This document shows, one piece after another, positions 36,673 to 43,991 of a stretch of 64,000 nucleotides of DNA. Location: the NCBI RefSeq assembly GCF_000817785.2, contig NZ_JTCM02000009.1:33395-97394 (forward strand), written 5' to 3'. The position numbers were made by a program, and so were the translations under genes. Origin of the DNA: Hassallia byssoidea VB512170 (GTDB lineage: Bacteria; Cyanobacteriota; Cyanobacteriia; Cyanobacteriales; Nostocaceae). Every line of letters starts with the position of its first letter. Position 1 is the stretch's first letter. Under the pieces are notes generated by a model. It made no database searches, had not been told where the DNA came from, and was given only the letters and a program-made list of their open reading frames with translations.

Positions 36673-36744
36673 ATGAACATTATTGCTTGGATTATTTTCG
36701 GTCTTATAGCCGGAGCGATCGCCAATCTCGGTTCGAGTACATAA
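36673..36744 (+). pseudogene. Truncated GlsB/YeaQ/YmgE-family membrane protein
   Basis: 23 codons, MNIIAWIIFGLIAGAIANLGS plus two residues, then TAA. This matches the first membrane helix of the small transglycosylase-associated family, whose members continue with two more helices. The similarity ends within about 20 bp (near GCCAATCTCGG). What follows (36745-36796) is unrelated to the family, so the gene was cut by a rearrangement. Confidence 0.7.
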
Positions 36745-36796
36745 AGCAGCGTTTGCCCAACCGAAAAACCTTAACTTGATAAACACATAACCGCAA

Positions 36797-37603
36797 TTAA
36801 CAGCGCTTTCTACGCAGTCCCCAAACCATGACACTACATGTCCCAATTAGAAAGAAACCAGATGATGGTTCGGGAACTTTCGTAACTACCAACGAGAGAT
36901 TATCTGCATAAGCATCATTTACCCGTCCTCTTACATAATTTGCATTTAGCACCACATTGATTGACTTTGTACCCACAGGTACAACCCCTTTATTAGACTG
37001 AAAAAACAAGCCTGTCTGATTATTTCTCTGCTCTGGAGTATAAGAAATAATACTAGCTTTACCTAAAGACTTATTATCCTGACCGAGGAAACTAATATCT
37101 AATTGTGCGCTATCTAAATCTGTTGTATATCCACCCAACCAACCACTCAAGTTAAATGCACCTTTACCCTTATCAATAATAGACGCAATATCAGCTACAT
37201 TGATTAATTGCGAAGCACTAGAAGAACCTCTATCACCTCCACCATAAAAGAGATTTTTGCCGCGATTTACCGGTCCTGGAGAAGTAGCATCAGGAAGTCC
37301 ACCAACGCTTACGGGTTGACCAGAAGGGGTGGTAAAATCGAAACCTTTAGCTCCATATTGCAGCACGCTGAAACTACCAGTTAAAGTCCAGCCAGGAATA
37401 GCAGGTATATTAGCTCCAACTGCATTACCGATTGGATCTCCTTGTCCTTGTTCCGCATCACCATTAACAATTAAATTTTTGTTGAGTGTGCCAGCATAAA
37501 TTGGACTAGAAAGTAGCAGACTAGATGAAATTCCTGCTATCAAGGTTACACCAATCTTGACTATCAAATTCTCAAAGGTATTTTGAAGTTTTAGCTGATT
37601 CAT
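36797..37603 (-). CDS. PEP-CTERM-sorted secreted protein
   Basis: A 268-residue secreted protein: signal peptide (about 15-37, ending SSPIYAG), a beta-rich body of Gly/Asn/Ser-rich sequence with a carbohydrate-binding-like LIVNGDAEQGQ opening, and a C-terminal sorting signal VPEPSSGFFLIGTCSV with a RRKR end. PEP-CTERM proteins are cleaved by an exosortase and released to the extracellular matrix. I start at ATG 37603; a longer frame opens at 37636 but lacks support. AAGGAG lies 12 nt before it. It lies directly downstream of a ModA-like protein with a comparable tail; the two probably form an operon. Confidence 0.88.
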   Translation of the reverse strand: MNQLKLQNTFENLIVKIGVTLIAGISSSLLLSSPIYAGTLNKNLIVNGDAEQGQGDPIGNAVGANIPAIPGWTLTGSFSVLQYGAKGFDFTTPSGQPVSVGGLPDATSPGPVNRGKNLFYGGGDRGSSSASQLINVADIASIIDKGKGAFNLSGWLGGYTTDLDSAQLDISFLGQDNKSLGKASIISYTPEQRNNQTGLFFQSNKGVVPVGTKSINVVLNANYVRGRVNDAYADNLSLVVTKVPEPSSGFFLIGTCSVMVWGLRRKRC

Positions 37604-37668
37604 AGATAATTTATTCTCCTTAAATAACATATTCAACAGAACACCAAATCTTTCGCGTAAAAACTTAC

Positions 37669-38610
37669 TCAGATGTTAATCTTAACTTTGACTTGCTGCT
37701 TTTTATAAGCTACTAATTTTTTCTGCAAGGCAAAGGCAACACTCACAGCTAAGATAACTCCACCCACTCCTTGAGATTCAGGAACAGAAGTAGATTTTGC
37801 ACTCGTAAACCCATACTTTAATAAAACCTTTTGTCCATCAGGTGACAGAATATATTTTGCCAATTTATCACCCTCCGGGCTAGCATTTTTGAGGACTGTT
37901 AAACCATACTTAGCTCTGACTGCTAAGTTATCTGGCAATTCCACAATTTGCAAATCTGAGGCAATATCACGGGCAGCAAGACCGCTGGTGTAGTAAGCTA
38001 AAAAGACATCTGCCTGTTGGGTTTCTTTAACAAAGTAAACCAAGCTATTTTTTCCCTCAGGAACTGTGGGAGCATTAGGATTACCACCTACCAATTGCAA
38101 AGCTTTGTTATTGAGAATGTCATAGTTACCTGGTTTAATATTGTCAGCTTTGCGGAATATCTCTTGGGCATAGTCTCCAGAAGGATCTTTTATTGGTGTT
38201 GAGGTTCCCAACTTAATCTCAGGGTTGAGCAAATAATCTAGTAAGTTGTCTGAAGTTACTGATAACCCTGGTTTAACAATTGCAACCAAACGGTTATCAA
38301 TAAAGTTGACCACAGGTTGACTCAAGCCTTTATCATATAATTGCTGCGGATTACCGATATCTGCACTAGCAAAAACGTCAGCAGATGCTCCTTCGCTGAG
38401 TTCTTTTTCTATACGTTCCCGAATTGAACCAGAAGGACCAGATACTTGTGTAACAGGAATTCCATATATTTGAGTGAAATCGCTGCTGACTTCCTTAAGA
38501 GCATTGCCCAAACTGCCTGCATTGTACAAAACAGCAGCAAAAGCTTGATTGGGAAGCATGACACTACAAACGCAAGTAACCAAGGATACAGCAAAAAGAT
38601 GCTTGTTCAT
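37669..38610 (-). CDS. ModA/WtpA-like oxyanion-binding protein with PEP-CTERM-like tail
   Basis: A 313-residue substrate-binding protein. After a signal peptide (1-25, ending QAFAA) it shows the oxyanion-binding pattern YNAGSLGNALKEVSSDF, GPSGSIRERI, GASADVFASAD and GTSTPIKDPSGDYAQ. The last 40 residues break from the family: VPESQGVGGVILAVSVAFAL followed by a KK/Lys-rich end, which matches the PEP-CTERM plan (VPEx, hydrophobic helix, basic end). This suggests exosortase processing and surface release rather than a lipid anchor. It is the third ModA-like protein of the window and the least typical. It lies in tandem with the PEP-CTERM gene downstream. Confidence 0.85.
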   Translation of the reverse strand: MNKHLFAVSLVTCVCSVMLPNQAFAAVLYNAGSLGNALKEVSSDFTQIYGIPVTQVSGPSGSIRERIEKELSEGASADVFASADIGNPQQLYDKGLSQPVVNFIDNRLVAIVKPGLSVTSDNLLDYLLNPEIKLGTSTPIKDPSGDYAQEIFRKADNIKPGNYDILNNKALQLVGGNPNAPTVPEGKNSLVYFVKETQQADVFLAYYTSGLAARDIASDLQIVELPDNLAVRAKYGLTVLKNASPEGDKLAKYILSPDGQKVLLKYGFTSAKSTSVPESQGVGGVILAVSVAFALQKKLVAYKKQQVKVKINI

Positions 38611-38863
38611 ATTTTTTGGGTAGATGTAAGCTCGTTATTAGTCAGTAAATTTTCTACAAGCCTTTTGAATCCATGAACTATCAACACTGCTCAAGTATGT
38701 TTGTGTATGAACCCTGATACATACGTGCTTTTTCGGATACACACAACTTTACCAACAATATTGGAAAAAATCAATTTATCTTACGTGTTTAATTGCCAAC
38801 TTTACAAAAACTTCATGAGTGCAAAAAATCTTCATTCTCTACCGCTTAAGTTGGTAAAAGGAT
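38611..38863. promoter_or_regulatory. Regulatory gap upstream of the ModA-like/PEP-CTERM genes
   Basis: This 253-bp region between two genes of the same strand contains an imperfect inverted repeat at about 38696-38728 (GTATGT ... ATACATAC with an inner TGTGTAT/ATACATA pair) and a further GGATACACACAAC at 38735-38747. A dimeric regulator could bind here; the Crp-like gene next door is a candidate. Inference only. Confidence 0.35.
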
Positions 38864-39637
38864 TTAAGTGATACAGTTTAGTCTGCCAACTTCTGCTTTC
38901 TGTGGCATAGCCAGAATTATTTTTCTTTTATGCCTTTGCAACTTTCCTTCATCTTCAAACTGCTGTAAAACGCGGGTAACTGTCACACGAGTGGTATTAA
39001 GTACATCTGCTATTTCTTGATGGGTGATAGCTAGTTCAATTAATTTTCCTTGTTCTAACTCACGACCAAATTTGTTGCTTAACCACAGCAAAAATTGCCA
39101 CACACGCATAGATACCCGCTTGCAATTGATAATACACATTAGCTCCTCTACTTGCTGAATGTGCGACAACAAAGCGTCTATATTTTGATGCAAGACCTCA
39201 AAGGGAACGATACTTGCTTCTGTTGCATTCAAGCACTCTAGATGGTAAGGTCGAACTTTAGATAGCGGATACCCAACTATATCGCCAACTCCCCAATAAC
39301 CTAAGGTCGTAGATTTTCCATCTTCGTCCCAGGTTGAGGCACAAACTATTCCCCGTTCTATTCTATAGAACACGCTCGGTTCTAGTGGAATAAGTTCACC
39401 ACGTTCAAAAAAGTGCTGTTTTACAAGTGTAGGGGTTTCACAAAAAGTAGACAAAAATGGCACAAGCGTTCGTTTACTAGATCCACAAGTCCCCACGACC
39501 AAATCGGATGTTCGCGCTTGCGTCTTTGTTGTTTGAGCGTCTCCGACAGGAGAAGGCTGTCCATTTTTGTCCGGCATCGGACTTAGGGTAGATTTTGCCT
39601 GGATGGGTATTGCAGTTTCGAGCATTATTGCTACCAA
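38864..39637 (-). CDS. Crp/Fnr-family transcription regulator
   Basis: A 257-residue regulator with an unusually long N-terminal extension (about 65 residues, low-complexity Thr/Pro/Ser). The cyclic-nucleotide-binding-like domain spans about 70-165 (VKQHFFERGELIPLEPSVFYRIERG; GYWGVGDIVGYPL) and the winged helix-turn-helix about 200-240 (LAITHQEIADVLNTTRVTVTRVLQQFEDEGKL). The effector is unknown, since cAMP-contact residues are not clear. It is divergent in neither direction: modBC and the ModA-like genes on the same strand suggest that it belongs to the molybdate or related regulon. Confidence 0.9.
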   Translation of the reverse strand: MVAIMLETAIPIQAKSTLSPMPDKNGQPSPVGDAQTTKTQARTSDLVVGTCGSSKRTLVPFLSTFCETPTLVKQHFFERGELIPLEPSVFYRIERGIVCASTWDEDGKSTTLGYWGVGDIVGYPLSKVRPYHLECLNATEASIVPFEVLHQNIDALLSHIQQVEELMCIINCKRVSMRVWQFLLWLSNKFGRELEQGKLIELAITHQEIADVLNTTRVTVTRVLQQFEDEGKLQRHKRKIILAMPQKAEVGRLNCIT

Positions 39638-39754
39638 AATTGTAGGTAATAAAAGATTTAAATGATTAATATTATTTATTCTGTAAATTTCGATACTTAT
39701 TGCTCTTGACGTTTGGGAAAAACGAAGTTCCCCTTGCTCCTCTTTTTCATTCTT

Positions 39755-41659
39755 TTACCCTGACCCGGACATGAGAATAAGTCGCATCGAGTCTAAATGA
39801 ACATACCAAGGGAAAGGTTGGTCTTTGAGCGTCGTCCATTTCTCTTTGAATACTTCGGCTTGTAAATGATAATCTTGATTATTTGTAGAAGACGAATGCA
39901 GCTTCAAAAACAACGTCATTCGGTGGGGTGTTTCGACAGTTCTTACCAACCAGCAAGGAAATGTATTTTCTTGTGATGAGTCGCCCTTAAAGGTGATATG
40001 ATGGGCGCGAATACCTACAGAGGATAGCTCGTCTGGAATTGGTTCAATTACTCGTAGCGTGCAACCCCAGTCAACAGCCTCGATTTGTTCGGGTGTAAGA
40101 GTGCGACCAAACGAGAAGTTCTTGCATCCAGTTAGTTGAGCAACGCTAACTGTGGCAGGATGCTCAAAAATTTCGTATTTTGAGCCATAATGAACTGCTT
40201 GTCCTCGATCCATAACTAGCAGATTTGGACAAATTCGGTAAGCTTCTTCCAAATTGTGAGTGACAAATAAAGTAACTCCTTGGTAATCAGCTAGGGTAGC
40301 AATCATTTGCTGTTCTAACTGACTCCGCAAGTGAGTATCTAATGCTGAAAACGGTTCGTCTAAAAGTAAAGCTTCCGGTCTAGAAGCTAAAGCTCTGGCT
40401 AATGCGACTCGTTGCTGTTGACCACCGGAAAGTTGCTGTGGAAAGCGATCGCCCAATCCTTGCAATTGTACATCTATCAGTTGAGCCTCTACTTGCTGCT
40501 TCACAGATATAGAAGATAACCCCTTCGGCAAACCAAAAGCGATGTTTTGTGCTACCGTCATGTGTGGGAAAAGCGCGTAATTTTGCACTAAAAAACCAAT
40601 GCGGCGATCGCGTGCTGCTAAATTAATTTTCCGTTCCGCATCAAATAACACCCTTCCATTTAAAACAATCCGCCCCGAACTCGGTGTTTCTACCCCCGCC
40701 AGACAGCGTAAAATCATACTTTTACCAGCCCCAGAACCCCCCAACAATCCCAAGGGTTCCTTGTCAGCACTGAAAGATACCTTCAACTCAAAACCAGCAA
40801 GCTTTTTCTCAATATCTACAAAAAGTCCAGAATCTGTGGAATGGGGAGTAGGGAGTAGGGAGTAGGGAGTGGGGAAAGAATTACCCCCAAGTCGTCCCCC
40901 TTGTCTTCCTTGTCCACGGACACGTTCCTCACTCCTCCACCCCCGCACGGAAGTGTCCTCCCCTTGTCCCCCCCTCCCCCCCTCTCCCCCTCTCCCCCTC
41001 TTCCCCCTTGCTTCTTGCCAAATATTCACCGCAACAATCCCAGATAACGAAGTAGCCATAATTACTAATGACCAAAGCCAAGCTTCGTTATTATCACCCG
41101 CTTCCACAGCAAAATAAATTGCTAGTGGCATAGTCTGCGTTTGTCCGGGAATATTGCCAGCTAACATTAAGGTGGCTCCAAATTCACCCAAAGCACGAGC
41201 AAAAGCCAGGATTGTTCCGGCTAAAACTCCCGGAATTGATAAAGGTAACATGATACGCCAAAATATCGTCCATTGGGAAGCACCAAGGGTTTTGGCTACT
41301 AATAGGAGGTTTTGGTCAATTTGTTCAAAAGCTCCCAGTGACGTTCTATACATCAAGGGGAAGGAAACAACTGTGGCAGCGATCGCCGCACCATACCAAT
41401 TAAAAACGATGCTAAAGTTAAACTTATCCAGAAATTGCCCAGCCGGACCATATTTGCCAAAAAACATCAGTAATAAAAAGCCAACGACTGTCGGAGGCAA
41501 AATCAGCGGAGAAACGAAGATTCCCTCAATCAGCGATTTGCCTTTACCTCGGTATCCCAACATCCAATAGGCAGCGGCAATACCGACAAAAAAGGTAATA
41601 ATTGTGGCAAGTAAAGAGGTTTTCAGGGATATCCACAAAGGGGTTAAATCGAGGGGCAT
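39755..41659 (-). CDS. modBC: Fused molybdate ABC transporter permease/ATPase ModBC
   Basis: A 634-residue fusion. ModB (about 1-215) has five or six membrane helices and the EAA-type loop KTLGASQWTIFWRIMLPLSIPG. ModC (about 278-634) has Walker A GGSGAGKS (307-314), LSGGQQQR (410-417), Walker B LLLDEPFSAL (431-440), and a C-terminal TOBE region. ModB-ModC fusions are known in Anabaena variabilis. Residues about 217-278 form a Gly/Arg/Ser-rich linker encoded by an STRR block (GGGAGTA and CCCCCTCTCC repeats), which is not part of either domain. It imports molybdate with a ModA protein encoded just upstream. Confidence 0.95.
   Translation of the reverse strand: MPLDLTPLWISLKTSLLATIITFFVGIAAAYWMLGYRGKGKSLIEGIFVSPLILPPTVVGFLLLMFFGKYGPAGQFLDKFNFSIVFNWYGAAIAATVVSFPLMYRTSLGAFEQIDQNLLLVAKTLGASQWTIFWRIMLPLSIPGVLAGTILAFARALGEFGATLMLAGNIPGQTQTMPLAIYFAVEAGDNNEAWLWSLVIMATSLSGIVAVNIWQEARGKRGRGGEGGRGGQGEDTSVRGWRSEERVRGQGRQGGRLGGNSFPTPYSLLPTPHSTDSGLFVDIEKKLAGFELKVSFSADKEPLGLLGGSGAGKSMILRCLAGVETPSSGRIVLNGRVLFDAERKINLAARDRRIGFLVQNYALFPHMTVAQNIAFGLPKGLSSISVKQQVEAQLIDVQLQGLGDRFPQQLSGGQQQRVALARALASRPEALLLDEPFSALDTHLRSQLEQQMIATLADYQGVTLFVTHNLEEAYRICPNLLVMDRGQAVHYGSKYEIFEHPATVSVAQLTGCKNFSFGRTLTPEQIEAVDWGCTLRVIEPIPDELSSVGIRAHHITFKGDSSQENTFPCWLVRTVETPHRMTLFLKLHSSSTNNQDYHLQAEVFKEKWTTLKDQPFPWYVHLDSMRLILMSGSG
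40840..41010. repeat. STRR block inside modBC linker
   Basis: The forward strand shows GGGAGTA heptamers (40844-40872) and further on a CCCCCTCTCCCCC-type run (40962-41004). Both lie in the region that encodes the linker of the fusion, in frame. Confidence 0.85.
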
Positions 41660-41695
41660 AATTCACTTTATGGGTTTAATTATTTACATTTAGTT

Positions 41696-42514
41696 TTATG
41701 AACCTGTAGCCAACGTAAATCCTTGATTTTCAAATGTAGTTTTGGCTTGATTGTTAGAGACGAATTGTATAAAATCCTTGGCAGCATCAGCATTTTTGCT
41801 GCTTTTGAGAACAGCAACTGGATAAACAACACTTTTATGGGTATTTTCAGGTGCTGTTTTTACAATTTTTACCTGGGGAGAACTTTTAGCGTCTGAGAGG
41901 TAAACGATACCAGCATCAGCGTTTCCTGACTCAACATAATTGAGTGCTTGACGAACATCCTTTGCGTATACAGCTTTCGGTTTAACTGCATCCAAAATTT
42001 TCAGTGCAGTTAGAACTTGTTGGGCATATTCTCCAGCGGGAACGCTTTTAGGTTCACCCAAAGCAATTTTTTTCACACTCGGTTTTGTCAAGTCTTTGAA
42101 GTCAGTCACTTGTGTAGATTTTTGCGGAACAACCAACACCACCTGATTTTTTAACAAATCTTTGCGGGTTCCCTCTAGCAAAAGACCTTTTTTATCTAAA
42201 GCGTCCATTTGTTTGGTTGCAGCAGAAATGAATACATCAACTCCTGCACCCTGTTCAATTTGTTGTTGCAGCGCACCAGAAGAACCAAAATTGTATGTCA
42301 GCTTTACATTTGGCTTTTCCTTGGTGTAGCTTTGCTTAATTTGCTCCATCGCATCTTTTAAGCTAGCGGCTGCTGATATAGTTAAGGTTGCAGACCCAGG
42401 AGCTGCACTTTTAGTCGCGGGTGGGTTAAGCGTCGTTGTAGAATTACAACCGACGACCAGTAGCAACGATAGAAACACCCAACTGATAAAAGAAAAAATT
42501 CGTATCTTGCTCAT
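41696..42514 (-). CDS. modA: Molybdate-binding lipoprotein ModA
   Basis: A 272-residue periplasmic binding protein. A lipobox LVVGC (Cys about 23) predicts a lipid-anchored receptor. The oxyanion-binding pattern is SAAASLKDAMEQI, NFGSSGALQQQIEQGAGVDVFISA, GEPKSVPAGEYAQQ and Tyr in NADAGIVYLSDAKSS. The gene is 36 bp upstream of modBC on the same strand and is the natural receptor of that transporter. The binding loops match molybdate-type ModA, with no sign of vanadate specificity. Confidence 0.95.
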   Translation of the reverse strand: MSKIRIFSFISWVFLSLLLVVGCNSTTTLNPPATKSAAPGSATLTISAAASLKDAMEQIKQSYTKEKPNVKLTYNFGSSGALQQQIEQGAGVDVFISAATKQMDALDKKGLLLEGTRKDLLKNQVVLVVPQKSTQVTDFKDLTKPSVKKIALGEPKSVPAGEYAQQVLTALKILDAVKPKAVYAKDVRQALNYVESGNADAGIVYLSDAKSSPQVKIVKTAPENTHKSVVYPVAVLKSSKNADAAKDFIQFVSNNQAKTTFENQGFTLATGS

Positions 42515-42634
42515 TAGCAGCTTCTAAAAATCTTGTTATTTTCTCAATACTACCAACTAGTTTACCTACTAATTTGGCAATAAAAATTATGATTAGAGAA
42601 AATATCTAGAAATGAGAATGCCTTTTAACTCAAG

Positions 42635-42804
42635 GTGAATTCGACGAACCTCTCCCCGCTTTTTGCAAAGCAAAAAGCACCCCTCTCCTACATGGAGAGG
42701 GGGAAATAAAGCGCCTAGTTTGAACGAAAAATAGGGTTTCAAAGCCTCTCCCCGCTTCGGGGAGAGGAATGGAAGCGGGGTCATATTTTATTCGTCGAAC
42801 TCAC
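42635..42804. mobile_element. MITE-like element with TTCGACGAA-type terminal repeats
   Basis: GTGAATTCGACGAA (42635-42648) and TTCGTCGAACTCAC (42791-42804) form imperfect terminal inverted repeats (13 of 14). The interior has strong hairpins: 42663-42690 (CTTTTTGCAAAGCAAAAAG), a CCTCTCC/GGAGAGG pair and CCCCGCTTCGGGG. It lies between the two modA genes. Confidence 0.6.
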
Positions 42805-42812
42805 GTTAACTC

Positions 42813-42904
42813 AGGACTTACACAAAATGCGGTTGGACACTCTATTCGCTTGTAGCGGTAATTCATGAATTACCGCTACAAACGATATGTTTTGCGTAAG
42901 TTCT
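42813..42904. mobile_element. MITE-like element with AGGACTTAC-type terminal repeats
   Basis: AGGACTTACACAAAA (42813-42827) and TTTTGCGTAAGTTCT (42890-42904) are imperfect terminal inverted repeats. A 30-bp palindrome (42851-42880, arms TGTAGCGGTAATTCA) lies between. The element at 9399-9478 has the same opening and palindrome design. Confidence 0.65.
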
Positions 42905-42952
42905 ATAACTGTTGACAATGTGTCTTAAGAATGCAACGTGCGTATTATTGCA

Positions 42953-43729
42953 TTAAGGCAAAAGAAAGCCGTATTTGGTGAGTATACCCTTAGCTTGCTC
43001 ACCAGACAAGAACTGGACAAACTCTTTAGCAGCAGCAACGTTTTTACTGCTTTTCAGCACTGCCATCGGATAGGCAATTGGCGAATGATATTTTTCATCA
43101 GCAGCAACAACAATTTTTACCTTGTCAGAAATTTTGGCATCAGTTCTATAAACCAGACCCGCATCAGCATTACCACTTTCTACTGCTGCTAGAACTTGAC
43201 GCACGTTGTTAGCATAGACGAATTTGCTTTTTACTTTCTCAAAAATGCCTAATTTCTTCAAGACTTGCTCACCGTATTGTCCTGCGGGTACGCTTCTCGG
43301 TTCGCCGATCGCAATTTTCTTTATATTACCTTGCGTCAGGTTATAAAAACTGGTAACACCAGCAACATTCTTTGGCACAACCAAAACTAAACGGTTTTTC
43401 GCTAAAACTCCACGAGTCCCCGCAACCAACTGTCCTGCTTGTTCTAATGTATCCACCTGCTTTTTCCCCGCAGAAATAAAAATATCAGCCGGCGCACCTT
43501 GCTGAATTTGTTGTAATAAAGCACCAGAAGCCCCAAAATTATAGTTGATGTTGGTTCCTGGTTTACTTTGTTGGTAAACAGTCTTAATTTCTTCCATCGC
43601 TTCTTTTAAGCTAGCGGCAGCAGAAACAAGTAAGTTACCGTTAGATGCTACCACTGTAGAGTCACTCAGCAGCGGCAAGCTGGCAACTGCTGCACCAATC
43701 AAGGTAAAAAATCGTCTTCTATTGATCAT
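42953..43729 (-). CDS. modA: Molybdate-binding protein ModA, second copy
   Basis: A 258-residue periplasmic binding protein with a signal peptide (MINRRRFFTLIGAAVASLPL, Tat-like RRRFF motif). It has the same oxyanion loops as the other ModA: SAAASLKEAMEEI, NFGASGALLQQIQQGAPADIFISA, GEPRSVPAGQYGEQ and NADAGLVYRTDAKIS. A Tat signal and lack of lipobox distinguish it from the copy at 41696. It is separated from that copy by two MITE-like elements, so it probably has its own promoter. Two close paralogues could serve different oxyanions (molybdate, tungstate, vanadate). Confidence 0.94.
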   Translation of the reverse strand: MINRRRFFTLIGAAVASLPLLSDSTVVASNGNLLVSAAASLKEAMEEIKTVYQQSKPGTNINYNFGASGALLQQIQQGAPADIFISAGKKQVDTLEQAGQLVAGTRGVLAKNRLVLVVPKNVAGVTSFYNLTQGNIKKIAIGEPRSVPAGQYGEQVLKKLGIFEKVKSKFVYANNVRQVLAAVESGNADAGLVYRTDAKISDKVKIVVAADEKYHSPIAYPMAVLKSSKNVAAAKEFVQFLSGEQAKGILTKYGFLLP

Positions 43730-43991
43730 GGAAAATATGTAACCCGTGATACGGTTTTTCCCAAAAATACTGGTATAAACTATTTACCAACATTGTTTAG
43801 CGTTAGTTGAAGTATTCTATATAATTTTTCTGTGTATGTCTAGTACGTTATTACCTCAAGTTCTCAAGCAGATTAAGTAAAAAGAATTGATTTGTGATTG
43901 GGGGATGCGCTTCTATTTGCTACTTGACACTGACTTAATTGGTAGTATGATTTTACAGTATCAATTAAATTGGTATAGAGGTGTGAGGTAA

